Below, one piece after another: positions 37,034 through 46,733 of a stretch of 64,000 nt of DNA. This DNA is from Thiomargarita sp. (GTDB taxonomy: Bacteria; Pseudomonadota; Gammaproteobacteria; Beggiatoales; Beggiatoaceae): NCBI GenBank assembly GCA_020718845.1, contig DYRG01000001.1, forward strand, positions 186,001 through 250,000, given 5' to 3'. The translations under genes were made by a program, and so were the position numbers. Below the pieces are notes generated by a model. It did no database searches and was not told where the DNA came from. It saw only the letters and a program-made list of their open reading frames with translations. Numbering within the stretch: position 1 is the first letter of the stretch; each line of letters begins with the position of its first letter.

Positions 37034-37775
37034 ACCCTTAAATGCAATTCAAATCCGCGATCAAATGAAATATCAACTCGCTAATATTTTGATATTCGAA
37101 AATATCCCTTCGACAAATCAATTTCTTTTAGATCAAGGTATTATTAAAAAAGAAGTTTGTTTAGCAAATGCACAAAGCAACGGTAAAGGTCGGCAAGGTA
37201 AAAGTTGGTTATCGCCACCAAATAGTGGAATTTGGTTATCTTTGCAATGGTTTGAAAACACGCCACCACCTTCAACATTAGGTTTGAAATTAGCTTTAAC
37301 TTTAGTAGAAACTTTGAACATTTCAAATCTAGGTATCAAATGGTCAAATGATATTGTGTGGAAAGAGCAATATAAATTAGCAGGTTTTTTGATCGAAACC
37401 AAACAAATTGGCAAACAATGGCAGTGGGTAATTGGGTTAGGTTTGAATATAAAAATGCCAGAAAATCATCAGGTTAATCAATTGTGGACAGATTTATATC
37501 GTATTTCTGGGAAGATTTTTAATAGAAATCAATTAGCAGCACAAATCTTAGATAATTTTATCGATATATTAAAAAACAAAAATTTTCAAATCGATCCAGA
37601 AGTTTGGAGAAAATACGATGTTTTATTTCAAAAACCTGTTATTTTACACTTTTCAAATCAAAGTTCTTTAGAAGGCATTGCAATGGGTATTTCAGAACAA
37701 GGTGCTTTAAAATTACAAATACATAATGAAATCAAAATTTTTATGAGTGGCGATATAAGCGTAAGATTAATTTAA
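37014..37775 (+). CDS. birA: Biotin-[acetyl-CoA-carboxylase] ligase, monofunctional
   Basis: 253 residues. The catalytic core has NIPSTNQFLL, the biotinoyl-AMP loop SNGKGRQGKSWLSPPNSGI and the lysine segment IKWSNDIVW, plus a C-terminal SH3-like domain. The DNA-binding winged helix of E. coli BirA is absent, so it cannot act as a biotin repressor by that route. It overlaps bioF upstream, coupling biotin synthesis and attachment, and its 3' end overlaps a convergent gene by 4 bp. Confidence 0.92.
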   Translation: MISSNLEPLNAIQIRDQMKYQLANILIFENIPSTNQFLLDQGIIKKEVCLANAQSNGKGRQGKSWLSPPNSGIWLSLQWFENTPPPSTLGLKLALTLVETLNISNLGIKWSNDIVWKEQYKLAGFLIETKQIGKQWQWVIGLGLNIKMPENHQVNQLWTDLYRISGKIFNRNQLAAQILDNFIDILKNKNFQIDPEVWRKYDVLFQKPVILHFSNQSSLEGIAMGISEQGALKLQIHNEIKIFMSGDISVRLI

Positions 37776-38581
37776 AAATATTGATTTAAGCCTTTATTTG
37801 CAATGATTTGTTTTGATTGAAGAATTTGTTGCAAACGTTTGAAGTTTTCAACCTCATTTTTACGATCATTTTCTGGATGCCACAAATGCAAAACAGGAGT
37901 TGCAAAACGCCCTTCTTTTCTTTGTATTTTATTTCTCAACAAACGCACCACCAAATCCGCATCTTCATGTCCCCAACCTTGATAACGTTCATCAAATCCA
38001 TTAATCGCTTTCAAATCCTTTAACCAAACCCCTAAATTACAAGTTTTTGCTCCCTTCCATGTTTGGTTAAATTTACGCCAATTTCCATTCGGTAATGTTA
38101 GAAGTGGAGAAAGCCGATTAATTTTCTTTTTTAATCTCAATTGAATCCAATCGCAAAAACACCATTTTGAAATATCAAATTCTCTTTTTAAAATTTCATC
38201 GGTTAAATCAGAATTAGCTAAAATTCTATTGCCCACAACAAAGCAATTTTGCTCTGCTAATTTGCAATGTTGTTCAACAAAATTAGGTAATGGAATACAA
38301 TCACCATCTAAAAACATAATATAAGGCGTTGTTGCTTGAGCAATTGCTTTATTTCTAATTGCCGCCGCTTGAAATCCATTATCGGGTTGCCAAACGTGAG
38401 AAAGCGAATATTGAGATGAAAAATTATGAATTAAATCAGTAGTTTCAGAAGTTGATCCATCATCTGCAATAATAACTTGAAAACCTTGAATTGCTTGCAT
38501 ATTCAAACCCCGCAACACTGCTAATAATGCTGCGGGGCGATTGTAAGTTGTAATGACTAAAGAAATATCTGTTGCTAACAT
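37772..38581 (-). CDS. GT2 glycosyltransferase with galactosyltransferase-type C-terminal part
   Basis: 269 residues. The GT-A core opens ISLVITTYNRPAALLAVLRG, with IIADDGSTSETTDLI and the metal site YIMFLDGDCIPL. The C-terminal part CNLGVWLKDLKAINGFDERYQGWGHEDADLVVRLL is the DUF4254/Glyco_transf_7-like module seen in many capsule and LPS enzymes. No transmembrane segments. It starts directly after the ssb stop (no gap), which makes it the third gene of yajR-ssb-GT2. Acceptor unknown. Confidence 0.85.
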   Translation of the reverse strand: MLATDISLVITTYNRPAALLAVLRGLNMQAIQGFQVIIADDGSTSETTDLIHNFSSQYSLSHVWQPDNGFQAAAIRNKAIAQATTPYIMFLDGDCIPLPNFVEQHCKLAEQNCFVVGNRILANSDLTDEILKREFDISKWCFCDWIQLRLKKKINRLSPLLTLPNGNWRKFNQTWKGAKTCNLGVWLKDLKAINGFDERYQGWGHEDADLVVRLLRNKIQRKEGRFATPVLHLWHPENDRKNEVENFKRLQQILQSKQIIANKGLNQYF

Positions 38582-39076
38582 TTAGAAAGGCACATCGTCA
38601 TCAAAATCTGCTTTCGGTGGGGGAGGAACAGGTGGACGAGAAACAGGAGCATAATTAGAAGGTGGCGGCGCATAATTCTGACGCGATGCAGAAACAGGAG
38701 CAGCAGTTTCCGCGGGAGGAGAATAACTCGCAGTTTCTCCCTTACTTCCTAACATTGTCATTTGATTTGCAATAACCTTAGTTGTATAACGATCATGTCC
38801 TTCTTTATCTGTCCATTTGTCGGTTTGTAATTTACCTTCCAAATAAACTAAACTACCTTTTCTCAAATACTGCCCCGCGATTTCTGCAACCTTATCAAAC
38901 ATAACAACATTATGCCATTCAGTTTTCTCTGTTTTCCCACCAGATTGCTTATCTTTCCATTGTTCACTGGTTGCTAAACTAAAGCTCGCAATTGGTGCTC
39001 CCGCCGCCGTGTAACGCATTTCTGGGTCTTTGCCCAAATGCCCAACTAAAATTACTTTATTAACACTTCCAGCCAT
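38582..39076 (-). CDS. ssb: Single-stranded DNA-binding protein
   Basis: 164 residues. The OB fold [33 protein letters not shown] and [20 protein letters not shown] is followed by a Pro-rich linker ([18 protein letters not shown]) and the acidic tail DFDDDVPF that recruits repair proteins. It follows yajR by 15 bp. Confidence 0.97.
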   Translation of the reverse strand: MAGSVNKVILVGHLGKDPEMRYTAAGAPIASFSLATSEQWKDKQSGGKTEKTEWHNVVMFDKVAEIAGQYLRKGSLVYLEGKLQTDKWTDKEGHDRYTTKVIANQMTMLGSKGETASYSPPAETAAPVSASRQNYAPPPSNYAPVSRPPVPPPPKADFDDDVPF

Positions 39077-39091
39077 AATTTTTCTCCAAAA

Positions 39092-40450
39092 TTAAATTAA
39101 AACTTGCTCTAAGGCATTTTCATCTAAAAGGGTTTTGTCTATTTTAAGATAGGCGACTTGTTCTTCATACACGACAACTGCTTCGGCAACGCCTGAAATT
39201 GCTAATAATTGTTGTGTTAAAGTTTGAGCGTGTTGTTCATCTTTACAATTCAAATGTAATAAATGATTGCTCAAATAACGGGGTGCTTGCATCGAGAAAG
39301 CAACGCCTAACCACAGAAGATTTAAAATACCACAAAAAACAAAGACTTCCATAATGCCAAATTTATGCAACCAACCACCCATCACGCCGCCGACAAATGC
39401 ACCGAGAAATTGCCATGTTGCAAAAACTCCTAACGCAGTTCCTTTACTGTCAGCGGGTGCGGTTCGACTAATTAAAGACGGTAAATTTGCTTCCAAAAAA
39501 GTGAATGCTGTGAAAAATAACCATAATAAAATAACTAAACCGATTAAACTTTGATGTAGAAAGACTAAACCGATTTGCACAAATGCCAAAGTTGCAATCG
39601 CTAAAATAAAAAAGAATTTTACACGATGTTTCTTTTCAGAAATCACAATAAAAGGCACAGCCGCTAACATTGCAAAAACCATCATCGGCAAATAAATCCA
39701 ACCATGTTGCTCAGCAGGCAATCCAGCATCTTGTTGTAATGCCAAAGGAATGACGACAAACATCGCCGTTAATTGAGAATGCAACAACAATGTTCCCGCG
39801 TTCAAACGCATTAAGTTGAAATCTTTTAAAACCCGTTTGAATTGCGAAGGAACAGCTTCTGCGTCGCGGTGAATGTGGCTTTCTTTGGGATTGGGAACTA
39901 ATAAATATAAAACCCCAATCGCTAGAAATGCTAACACCGCAATTAACCAAAACATCCTTGGAACGCCAATTAAATGGCTTAAAACGGGTCCCGCCGCCAT
40001 TCCAACCATGAACGCCATGCCGATGCCCATGCCGAGAATGCCCATTGCTTTGGAGCGGTGTTCTTCGGCGGTTAAATCAGCGACTAACGCCATTAATGCG
40101 GCAGAAATCGCGCCCGCGCCTTGCAATGCTCGCCCGATCAAAACACCTTCGATGGTCGTCGATAAAGCCGCGACAACACACCCAATTGCGAATAAAATCA
40201 ATCCCATAGTGATGATCGGTTTGCGTCCAAATCGATCCGACAACATTCCAAACGGAATCTGAAACACGGCTTGCGTCAAACCATAAATGCCGATGGTCAA
40301 GCCGATCAAAGTCGGGGTGACGTTTTGTAATTGGGTTGCGTAAAGCGAAAAAACCGGCAAAATCATAAACAAGCCAATCATTCGCAACGCCATAATGCCG
40401 CCCAACGCCCACACGGCGCGGCGTTCTTGCGGGGTAATATCCGTATTCAT
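39092..40450 (-). CDS. yajR: MFS transporter, YajR family
   Basis: 452 residues with 12 predicted helices and a soluble C-terminal domain (about 385-452; HLNCKDEQHAQTLTQQLL, VVYEEQVAYLKIDK). This matches the YAM domain that marks YajR. GIYGLTQAVFQIPFGMLSDRFGRKP carries MFS motif A, and GRALQGAGAISAALMALVADL the antiporter motif region. The transport substrate of the family is not settled. It is divergent from glnD, 90 bp away. Confidence 0.9.
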   Translation of the reverse strand: MNTDITPQERRAVWALGGIMALRMIGLFMILPVFSLYATQLQNVTPTLIGLTIGIYGLTQAVFQIPFGMLSDRFGRKPIITMGLILFAIGCVVAALSTTIEGVLIGRALQGAGAISAALMALVADLTAEEHRSKAMGILGMGIGMAFMVGMAAGPVLSHLIGVPRMFWLIAVLAFLAIGVLYLLVPNPKESHIHRDAEAVPSQFKRVLKDFNLMRLNAGTLLLHSQLTAMFVVIPLALQQDAGLPAEQHGWIYLPMMVFAMLAAVPFIVISEKKHRVKFFFILAIATLAFVQIGLVFLHQSLIGLVILLWLFFTAFTFLEANLPSLISRTAPADSKGTALGVFATWQFLGAFVGGVMGGWLHKFGIMEVFVFCGILNLLWLGVAFSMQAPRYLSNHLLHLNCKDEQHAQTLTQQLLAISGVAEAVVVYEEQVAYLKIDKTLLDENALEQVLI

Positions 40451-40540
40451 TCTGTGATTATCAGTGCGTCAATGCCATAACCTTGCTATGATACTATAAA
40501 AATTCACCATAAAAATCCCCCATTTTGTAGGCACACACCC

Positions 40541-43192
40541 ATGTACCATTCAGAACAAATCATTGATCCGCAACTATTTGATAATGAAGCCTTTACGCAA
40601 GCATTATCCCAAACCAAACAACCTATCTCATTGTTTCGTGAGGCTTTATTGAAAGGACGCGACACTTTGTATGCGCGCTTTGAAGCAACCAAATCCGCCA
40701 ACGAAGTGGTGCATCAACGGGCTTGGTTAATCGATCAAATCCTTCGCCAAGCATGGACGTTATTTCATTTTCAAACCCCACTTGCTCTAGTTGCCGTGGG
40801 AGGTTATGGACGCGGAGAATTACACCCTTCCTCTGATATTGATATTTTAATTCTTTCTCAAGATGATCTCAAGGAACAAACCCAAGAAGAATTACAAAAA
40901 TTTGTCACTTTTCTTTGGGATATTAATTTAGAAGTCGGAAGCAGCGTGCGTAGCGTTCCAGAATGTGTAGAAATCGCTGAAAAAGATATTACCGTTATTA
41001 CTAATTTGATCGAATCTCGTTTATTAATCGGTGAAAGCAAATTATTTGAAGAATTACAAACCTTAACTAGCTCAGATAAACTTTGGCGAGATCGTATTTT
41101 CTTTGAAGCAAAAATGAATGAACAACGTCAACGTCATTTAAAATTTAATGATACCGCTTATAATTTAGAACCCAATATTAAAGAAGGTCCAAGTGGTTTG
41201 CGTGATTTACAAACCATTGCTTGGGTTACAAAACGTCATTTTGGTACTGGCGTTTTATATGATCTTGTAAAATACAAATTCCTCACTGAAGAAGAATATA
41301 AAACTTTATTAGAATGTCAAAGTTTTCTTTGGAAAATTCGCTACATTTTACATAAAATTACTAATCGTCATGAAGATCGCTTACTCTTTGATTATCAAAG
41401 AGAAGTTGCAAAAATCTTAGGCTTTAAAGAAGACGATGAACACATGGATGTTGAAAACTTCATGCAACATTATTATCGTACTGCACGAGAAATTACTGTC
41501 TTAAATGAAATGCTTTTGCAACACTTTCAAGAAGAAATCCTCCATGATGGACCCACAGAAATCAAACCTTTAAATAGTCGTTTTCAAATTTGTAATGAGT
41601 TTATTGAAGTAGTGCACGACAAAGTTTTTGAACGTTATCCTTTCGCTTTATTAGAAATTTTCCTCCTTTGGCAATACCATCCAGAAATCAAAGGTATTCG
41701 AGCAAGTACGGGACGTTTAATTCGCCGTTATAACAAATTAATTGATCAAGCATTTCTTCGTGATATTCGAGCACGGAGTTTGTTTATTGAAATCATTCGC
41801 CAACCTATTGGTGTTACCCATGCTTTTCGAGCAATGAATCGCTATGGTATTTTATCCGCTTATATCCCTAGTTTTGGAAAAATTGTCGGACAAATGCAAT
41901 ACGATTTGTTTCATGTTTATACCGTTGATCAACATACGTTATTTATTATTCGTAATTTAAGACGTTTTGCCATTGAGAAACATAGTCATGAATTACCAAA
42001 ATGCTCAGAAATTATGCAAAATTTACATAAGCCAGAATTACTGTATTTAGCAGGTTTATTTCATGATATTGCAAAAGGTCGTAGAGGAGATCACTCAGAA
42101 TTGGGTGCAAAAGACGCATTTGATTTTTGTTTGGCGCATGGTTTGAGTGGCACAGATAGTCGATTTGTTTCTTGGTTAGTACAAAATCATTTGGTGATGT
42201 CTACAACAGCGCAAAGAAAAGATATTGCTGATCCAGACGTAATTAATGCATTTGCTCAACAAGTCGAAGATATTAGACATTTAAATTATTTGTATTTATT
42301 AACCGTAGCAGATATTCGAGCAACTAGCCCTAAATTATGGAATTATTGGAAAGCATCATTGCTCTATAATTTATATTCAAGAACTAAACAAGCTCTATTA
42401 AATGGATTGCAAAGTCCAATTGATAAACGAGTTAAAATTCATGATTTACAAAATCATGCGTTAGAATTATTAATTCCAGAAGATCGTATTAAAGCAAAAG
42501 AGTTGTGGAATGCAATTGACGATGATTATTTTTTGAGAGCAACAGCGGCAAATGTTGCCCATGAAACACAGGCAATGCTACACAAACCCTCTGATAGTCC
42601 TTTAGTCTTGATTCGACACAGTAAAGAAGGCGGTGTGACAGAGTTTTTGATTTACACTGAAGATAAAGAATCTTTATTTGTCGATACGACTTATTGTTTA
42701 GAATTACAGCACGTTAATATCGTGGATGCGTACATTATTACCACTGCAAATCGCTTTACTTTAGTAAATTATACCATTTTAGAGGAAGATAATTCACCAA
42801 TTGCAAATAATGAGCGCGCAGAAAACATTAGAAAAGCATTAGAAATTGCAGTACAAGAAACTCAACCCATTAAACCCATTAATCGACTCTGGGCGAGATT
42901 TTTGAAATATTTTCCTGTTCCAACTCGCGTAATTTTTAATATCGATAATAAGAACAACCAAACGATTATGGAAATCATTACAACGGATCGCCCTGGGGTT
43001 TTATCTAGGATTGCACAGGCATTAGTCAATGGTGATGCAAAAGTGAAGAACGCAAAGATTGCAACTTTTGGAAATCGGGTAGAAGATACCTTTGTAATTA
43101 CTGATAAGAATAATCAAGCAATTCGTTCTCCTGAACAATTAGATTATTTACAAGAACAGCTTTCTCAATTGTTAGATAATACCGCCCGTTAA
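40541..43192 (+). CDS. glnD: PII uridylyltransferase/uridylyl-removing enzyme GlnD
   Basis: 883 residues, full length. GlnD senses glutamine and adds or removes UMP on PII proteins. Nucleotidyltransferase domain has GGYGRGELHPSSDIDIL (about 87-103, catalytic Asp pair). The central helical part has EGPSGLRDLQTIAW. The HD domain has LAGLFHDIAKGRRGDHSELG (about 500-520). Two ACT domains end the protein (near 700 and 805: TTDRPGVLSRIAQAL). With draG at 50.7 kb it points to nitrogen-status control; no PII gene is in the window. Confidence 0.96.
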   Translation: MYHSEQIIDPQLFDNEAFTQALSQTKQPISLFREALLKGRDTLYARFEATKSANEVVHQRAWLIDQILRQAWTLFHFQTPLALVAVGGYGRGELHPSSDIDILILSQDDLKEQTQEELQKFVTFLWDINLEVGSSVRSVPECVEIAEKDITVITNLIESRLLIGESKLFEELQTLTSSDKLWRDRIFFEAKMNEQRQRHLKFNDTAYNLEPNIKEGPSGLRDLQTIAWVTKRHFGTGVLYDLVKYKFLTEEEYKTLLECQSFLWKIRYILHKITNRHEDRLLFDYQREVAKILGFKEDDEHMDVENFMQHYYRTAREITVLNEMLLQHFQEEILHDGPTEIKPLNSRFQICNEFIEVVHDKVFERYPFALLEIFLLWQYHPEIKGIRASTGRLIRRYNKLIDQAFLRDIRARSLFIEIIRQPIGVTHAFRAMNRYGILSAYIPSFGKIVGQMQYDLFHVYTVDQHTLFIIRNLRRFAIEKHSHELPKCSEIMQNLHKPELLYLAGLFHDIAKGRRGDHSELGAKDAFDFCLAHGLSGTDSRFVSWLVQNHLVMSTTAQRKDIADPDVINAFAQQVEDIRHLNYLYLLTVADIRATSPKLWNYWKASLLYNLYSRTKQALLNGLQSPIDKRVKIHDLQNHALELLIPEDRIKAKELWNAIDDDYFLRATAANVAHETQAMLHKPSDSPLVLIRHSKEGGVTEFLIYTEDKESLFVDTTYCLELQHVNIVDAYIITTANRFTLVNYTILEEDNSPIANNERAENIRKALEIAVQETQPIKPINRLWARFLKYFPVPTRVIFNIDNKNNQTIMEIITTDRPGVLSRIAQALVNGDAKVKNAKIATFGNRVEDTFVITDKNNQAIRSPEQLDYLQEQLSQLLDNTAR

Positions 43193-43222
43193 AGTTGGCA
43201 AGATTTATGAATCAAGCCTAAC

Positions 43223-46200
43223 ATGTTGAATAAAACCTGTTTTTTATTATTGCGTGTTTTATGGCGGGCGGTATTTTTATCCCTGTTAGCGGGTTGTTTG
43301 TTTTTGATTTTAACTTATACGGCTTTTTGGCAATTAGCGCAGCAACGTGAAAACCTTACGCATTGGTTATCTAATCTTTTACAACAACCCGTTTCTTTAC
43401 AAACTTTAAAACCAATTTGGGAAACCAATAATCCTCAAATTCGTTTAGAGAATTTACAAATCGGATCGCATCACCTTCAAAGTGCAACCGTTGAAATAGA
43501 TTTATTTGCAACTATTCTCACCCAAAAACCTATTTTAAAATACATTAGTTTAAATGGTTTAAAAGTTTCCATTGAAACATCTACAAATACCCCGCCTCTT
43601 TTAGATAAAGAAATCATTAAACTCGCGCAAAACATCGATCCTTTCATTTCTCAAACCCATCTTTATTTAGAAAATATTGAGTTTTATAATGCACACTTTA
43701 AAATCAATATTAAACGCGCTGAATGGTTAAAAAATGACGACAATTATATCCTAACTGGTGAATTAGAAAGGTTTTTTTCAAATATCTATATTCCCAGAAC
43801 TGTTACAAATGGGCAATTGAATTTTAAAGCAACTTTAAATCCTTATTCTTTAGAAGCCACGTTGCATTTATTTTTACAACAAGCTGATTTACAAATTGCT
43901 AATCAAATTTTTCAAGTTCCTCACATAAAAAGTGATTGGAAAGCTCAGTGGCTAAAAACGCTAAATGTAACGGGTCAAATTAATATTCCAAGCATTGATC
44001 TTGAAATGCTATCTGCATTGAATTTACCTATCAAATCCAGCGGATTTTTAAAAGATATTGAAATCACGATGGAAAATCACTCTTTAACTGCAAATTTTCA
44101 AGGAAATGATTTAGTATTTCATATCAAGGATGTTTATGATGATCCGATTAAAGTTTCTCACTTAAAAACTCATCTAATTTGGGATGAAAATCCTCACTTT
44201 AAAATAAATGTTTCAAATGAAGATATTGAAAATTTACAAATCAAAGGCTCATTAGAACATTGGCAAGCAGCATTAAAAAATGCAGATTTATCAAAAGTTT
44301 ATTATTACGTTCCTAAAATGGCAGTCGGGGCAAAAAAATGGTTAACTCACGGATTACCTTCAGGAAAAATTAAATCCGCACAAGCAGAATGGAAAAATCA
44401 TCAATTAACTGCTTCAGCACACGTTGAGGATGGAACTATAGATTATTCAATGGGTTGGCAATCTATTACCAATGCTGATGCGGAAGTTTTATTTGAAAAT
44501 GACACTTTAACGATTCAAGCAAAAAAGGGAGAAATTGCCAATAATAAAATTTTGCCGACAACTCAAGTAGTTATCGAACATTTAACTTCCAACAAACCGA
44601 TTTTAACCGTCGATGGGCAAGCAACGGGTGCATCGGCGGATGGGTTGAAATTTATTCATGAAAGCCCTTTAGAGGAAGTAATTGATTTACAAGGATTAAA
44701 TTTGCAAGGTCAAATGGATTTGGATTTGAAATTGGTGATTCCTTTGGCAGGAAATGCTGAAATTATCACAGAAGGACAAATTAACTTAAAAAACAATCAG
44801 TTATCTAATGATTTGTTGGCAAAAAAAGATTTATCCTTAACAAATTTAAATGGAATAATTTATTTTGATGACGACAGTTTGCATACAGAAGAAATTAAAG
44901 CAAATTTATTAGATTATCCAGTTGAATTAGAAATAGAAAGAACCGAAGAAAATGGCTTACAAGTTGATTTGAATGGGAACGCTGATCGAGTCTTTTTGGA
45001 ACGTTTATTTCAACGTTTGAATCCAAAAATAATCCCATTTCTTTGGCATTTGAGTGGACAAACTAATTGGAACGCACATATTAATTATCCGATTGAAGAC
45101 ATTGCAACATTAAAAATAACAACTGATTTGCAAGGTGCGGCGATTTCTTTACCTGATCCTTTAGGAAAAATAGCTGATCAAGAGCGTTTTTTACGTTATC
45201 AAATTCCTTTAGAAGAAGATAATGAAGGTATTTTTCAGTATGCTAATCTTTTCAATGGGATATTTAATAGCGATTTTAGAAAAGGAACGTTTCAATGGGG
45301 AGAAAAATTAGCTAAATTAGAAAATAGATCGGGTTGGACAATTAAAGGAAATTTTCCAAATATTGATATAAACAACTGGTTATTTTTATTTGAAAATACT
45401 TCGCACACTTCTTCAAATAAATTGCCCGTAATATATGTTGATATTTCTATGCCGTCCTTAAAATTTGCCGATCAAGATTGGCAATCTTTTTCATTAAAAG
45501 GGGATTTAAAAAATCTTTCTATTAACTCAAATAAAATTAAAGGAAAAATTAATTATAACAATGAGTTATTAAAAGTAGATTTAGATTATTTGCATATTAA
45601 TACGCCTACTCATGATATTCAAATTCCTCAAAATATTCCAGACTTAGAAAATAGAGAAACAGTTTATCAAAATATACGTTTTGATCCACGACAATTACCG
45701 AGCATTCAGTTCAAGTGTCGAGAATTAAAACTAAATGATTTGAATTTAGGAGATTGGCGATTTCAAGCAACACCATTTGAAGATGGTTTAAACATTGATC
45801 GATTACAAGCACATACGGAACATTTAGATGTTTTAGCGAGTGGAAGTTGGCAAACAAATCCCCATTGGACATCATTACAAATGGAATTAAGTAGCGATGA
45901 TTTTGGTAAAGGATTAAAGGAGTTAGGTTATGGTAGCGGTGCAATCAGTGAAGGAAAAGTGAAAGCAACTTTTCAAGGAAATTTTCCAGGTGATCCATTA
46001 CAATTTGATCGAGGATATTTGGAAGGAAATTTAAGTTTAAAAATTTCTGATGGGCGATTAGAAGATGTTAACCCTGGCGTTGGAAGAGTATTTGGATTAT
46101 TTGATTTGCATTCTGTGCCGAAACGCTTATTTTTAGATTTTGGAGATGTGTTAGGAAAAGGTTTGAAATTTGAAAACATTGAAGGTGAATTTTCTTTTGC

Positions 46201-46495
46201 AGATGGATTTGCAGAAATTAAAGGATTAGTCCTAGAAAGTGCAATGAGTAAAGTTATTTTTCAAGGAAAAACTGATTTGAGAAGACATTTGTACGATCAA
46301 ACCATGATTGTAATGCCAAATGTAATGGATACGTTATCAATTGCGTCGTTAAGTTTGGGAGGAATTGGGATTGGATTAAAGGCAGCAACTTTCTTATTAC
46401 AATCAATGCTAAAAGATGAATTAAATCAAATCATTCAATTTCGTTATCGAATCACAGAAAGCTGGGAAAAACCTAACATCGAAATGGTCGAATAA
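43223..46495 (+). CDS. yhdP: YhdP family (AsmA-like) protein, phospholipid transport
   Basis: 1090 residues, somewhat shorter than E. coli YhdP (about 1266). An N-terminal membrane anchor (AVFLSLLAGCLFLILTYTAFW) precedes a long beta-rich periplasmic region of AsmA/DUF3971 type. The hallmark C-terminal part is clear: DPLQFDRGYLEGNLSLKISD, VNPGVGRVFGLFDLHSVPKRL and FQGKTDLRRHLYDQTM. YhdP, TamB and YdbH are bridge-like proteins that carry phospholipid to the outer membrane. It begins 30 bp after glnD, probably co-transcribed. The hairpin right after it has no T-run on this strand. Confidence 0.9.
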   Translation: MLNKTCFLLLRVLWRAVFLSLLAGCLFLILTYTAFWQLAQQRENLTHWLSNLLQQPVSLQTLKPIWETNNPQIRLENLQIGSHHLQSATVEIDLFATILTQKPILKYISLNGLKVSIETSTNTPPLLDKEIIKLAQNIDPFISQTHLYLENIEFYNAHFKINIKRAEWLKNDDNYILTGELERFFSNIYIPRTVTNGQLNFKATLNPYSLEATLHLFLQQADLQIANQIFQVPHIKSDWKAQWLKTLNVTGQINIPSIDLEMLSALNLPIKSSGFLKDIEITMENHSLTANFQGNDLVFHIKDVYDDPIKVSHLKTHLIWDENPHFKINVSNEDIENLQIKGSLEHWQAALKNADLSKVYYYVPKMAVGAKKWLTHGLPSGKIKSAQAEWKNHQLTASAHVEDGTIDYSMGWQSITNADAEVLFENDTLTIQAKKGEIANNKILPTTQVVIEHLTSNKPILTVDGQATGASADGLKFIHESPLEEVIDLQGLNLQGQMDLDLKLVIPLAGNAEIITEGQINLKNNQLSNDLLAKKDLSLTNLNGIIYFDDDSLHTEEIKANLLDYPVELEIERTEENGLQVDLNGNADRVFLERLFQRLNPKIIPFLWHLSGQTNWNAHINYPIEDIATLKITTDLQGAAISLPDPLGKIADQERFLRYQIPLEEDNEGIFQYANLFNGIFNSDFRKGTFQWGEKLAKLENRSGWTIKGNFPNIDINNWLFLFENTSHTSSNKLPVIYVDISMPSLKFADQDWQSFSLKGDLKNLSINSNKIKGKINYNNELLKVDLDYLHINTPTHDIQIPQNIPDLENRETVYQNIRFDPRQLPSIQFKCRELKLNDLNLGDWRFQATPFEDGLNIDRLQAHTEHLDVLASGSWQTNPHWTSLQMELSSDDFGKGLKELGYGSGAISEGKVKATFQGNFPGDPLQFDRGYLEGNLSLKISDGRLEDVNPGVGRVFGLFDLHSVPKRLFLDFGDVLGKGLKFENIEGEFSFADGFAEIKGLVLESAMSKVIFQGKTDLRRHLYDQTMIVMPNVMDTLSIASLSLGGIGIGLKAATFLLQSMLKDELNQIIQFRYRITESWEKPNIEMVE

Positions 46496-46577
46496 AAAAG
46501 GCACGACGGTTGTCGTGCCAAACCACCAAAGGAGGATGGAGGAGTCTGTGATTGCCAAAACCATCTCAGCAACCAAT
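46494..46577 (-). ncRNA. Candidate small RNA with anti-Shine-Dalgarno loop
   Basis: Predicted transcript of about 84 nt, with a promoter upstream and a rho-independent terminator at its end. Terminator: GGCACGAC/GTCGTGCC (46500-46519, 4-nt loop) followed by six U. Two further hairpins are visible in the transcript: UGGUUGC (46575-46569) with GCAAUCA (46555-46549), and CCAUC (46539-46535) with GGUGG (46527-46523). The loop of the second is CUCCUUU, and CCUCCUU (46535-46529) equals the anti-SD core of 16S rRNA. A second C/U-rich stretch ACUCCUCC (46545-46538) is unpaired. I recognise no known RNA family. It may also be processed from the 3' end of the histidine-kinase operon. Confidence 0.65.
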
Positions 46578-46584
46578 GAAGCGT

Positions 46585-46613
46585 ATTCTACAGAAAGTTA
46601 GTATATTAGTCAA
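46585..46613 (-). promoter_or_regulatory. Sigma-70 promoter of the candidate small RNA
   Basis: Minus strand: -35 TTGACT (46613-46608), 17-bp spacer, -10 TAGAAT (46590-46585); each box has five of six consensus bases. Start of transcription expected near A at 46577. No open reading frame on this strand uses it. Confidence 0.7.
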
Positions 46614-46634
46614 TACTAATATTTTCAATATTAG
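46598..46634. promoter_or_regulatory. Two inverted repeats overlapping the small-RNA promoter
   Basis: TTAGTAT-N8-ATACTAA (46598-46619) spans the -35 box, and CTAATATT-N3-AATATTAG (46616-46634) lies directly upstream and shares four bases with it. Both are perfect. Their placement is that of repressor or activator operators. The AT-rich composition makes chance palindromes more likely than usual. From 46635 to 46733 I see nothing further. Confidence 0.5.
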
Positions 46635-46733
46635 CGACTTGAATCCTTAAAAAATTATCGGGATATTGGGTTTTTTTAGGGGGTGAAATGGCGTTTAAAT
46701 AAATTATAGAAAATAACTTGACAAATCAACTGG

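Noticed and set aside
46500-46519. Terminator of yhdP
   Set aside because: On the plus strand the hairpin is followed by AAACCACC and no T-run; on the minus strand it is followed by six T, so it serves the opposite strand.
46536-46601. Small plus-strand reading frame (21 codons) opening ATGGAGGAGTCT after AAAGGAGG
   Set aside because: The purine-rich stretch touches the ATG with no spacer, no promoter was seen on this strand, and the region is better explained by the minus-strand promoter-terminator pair.
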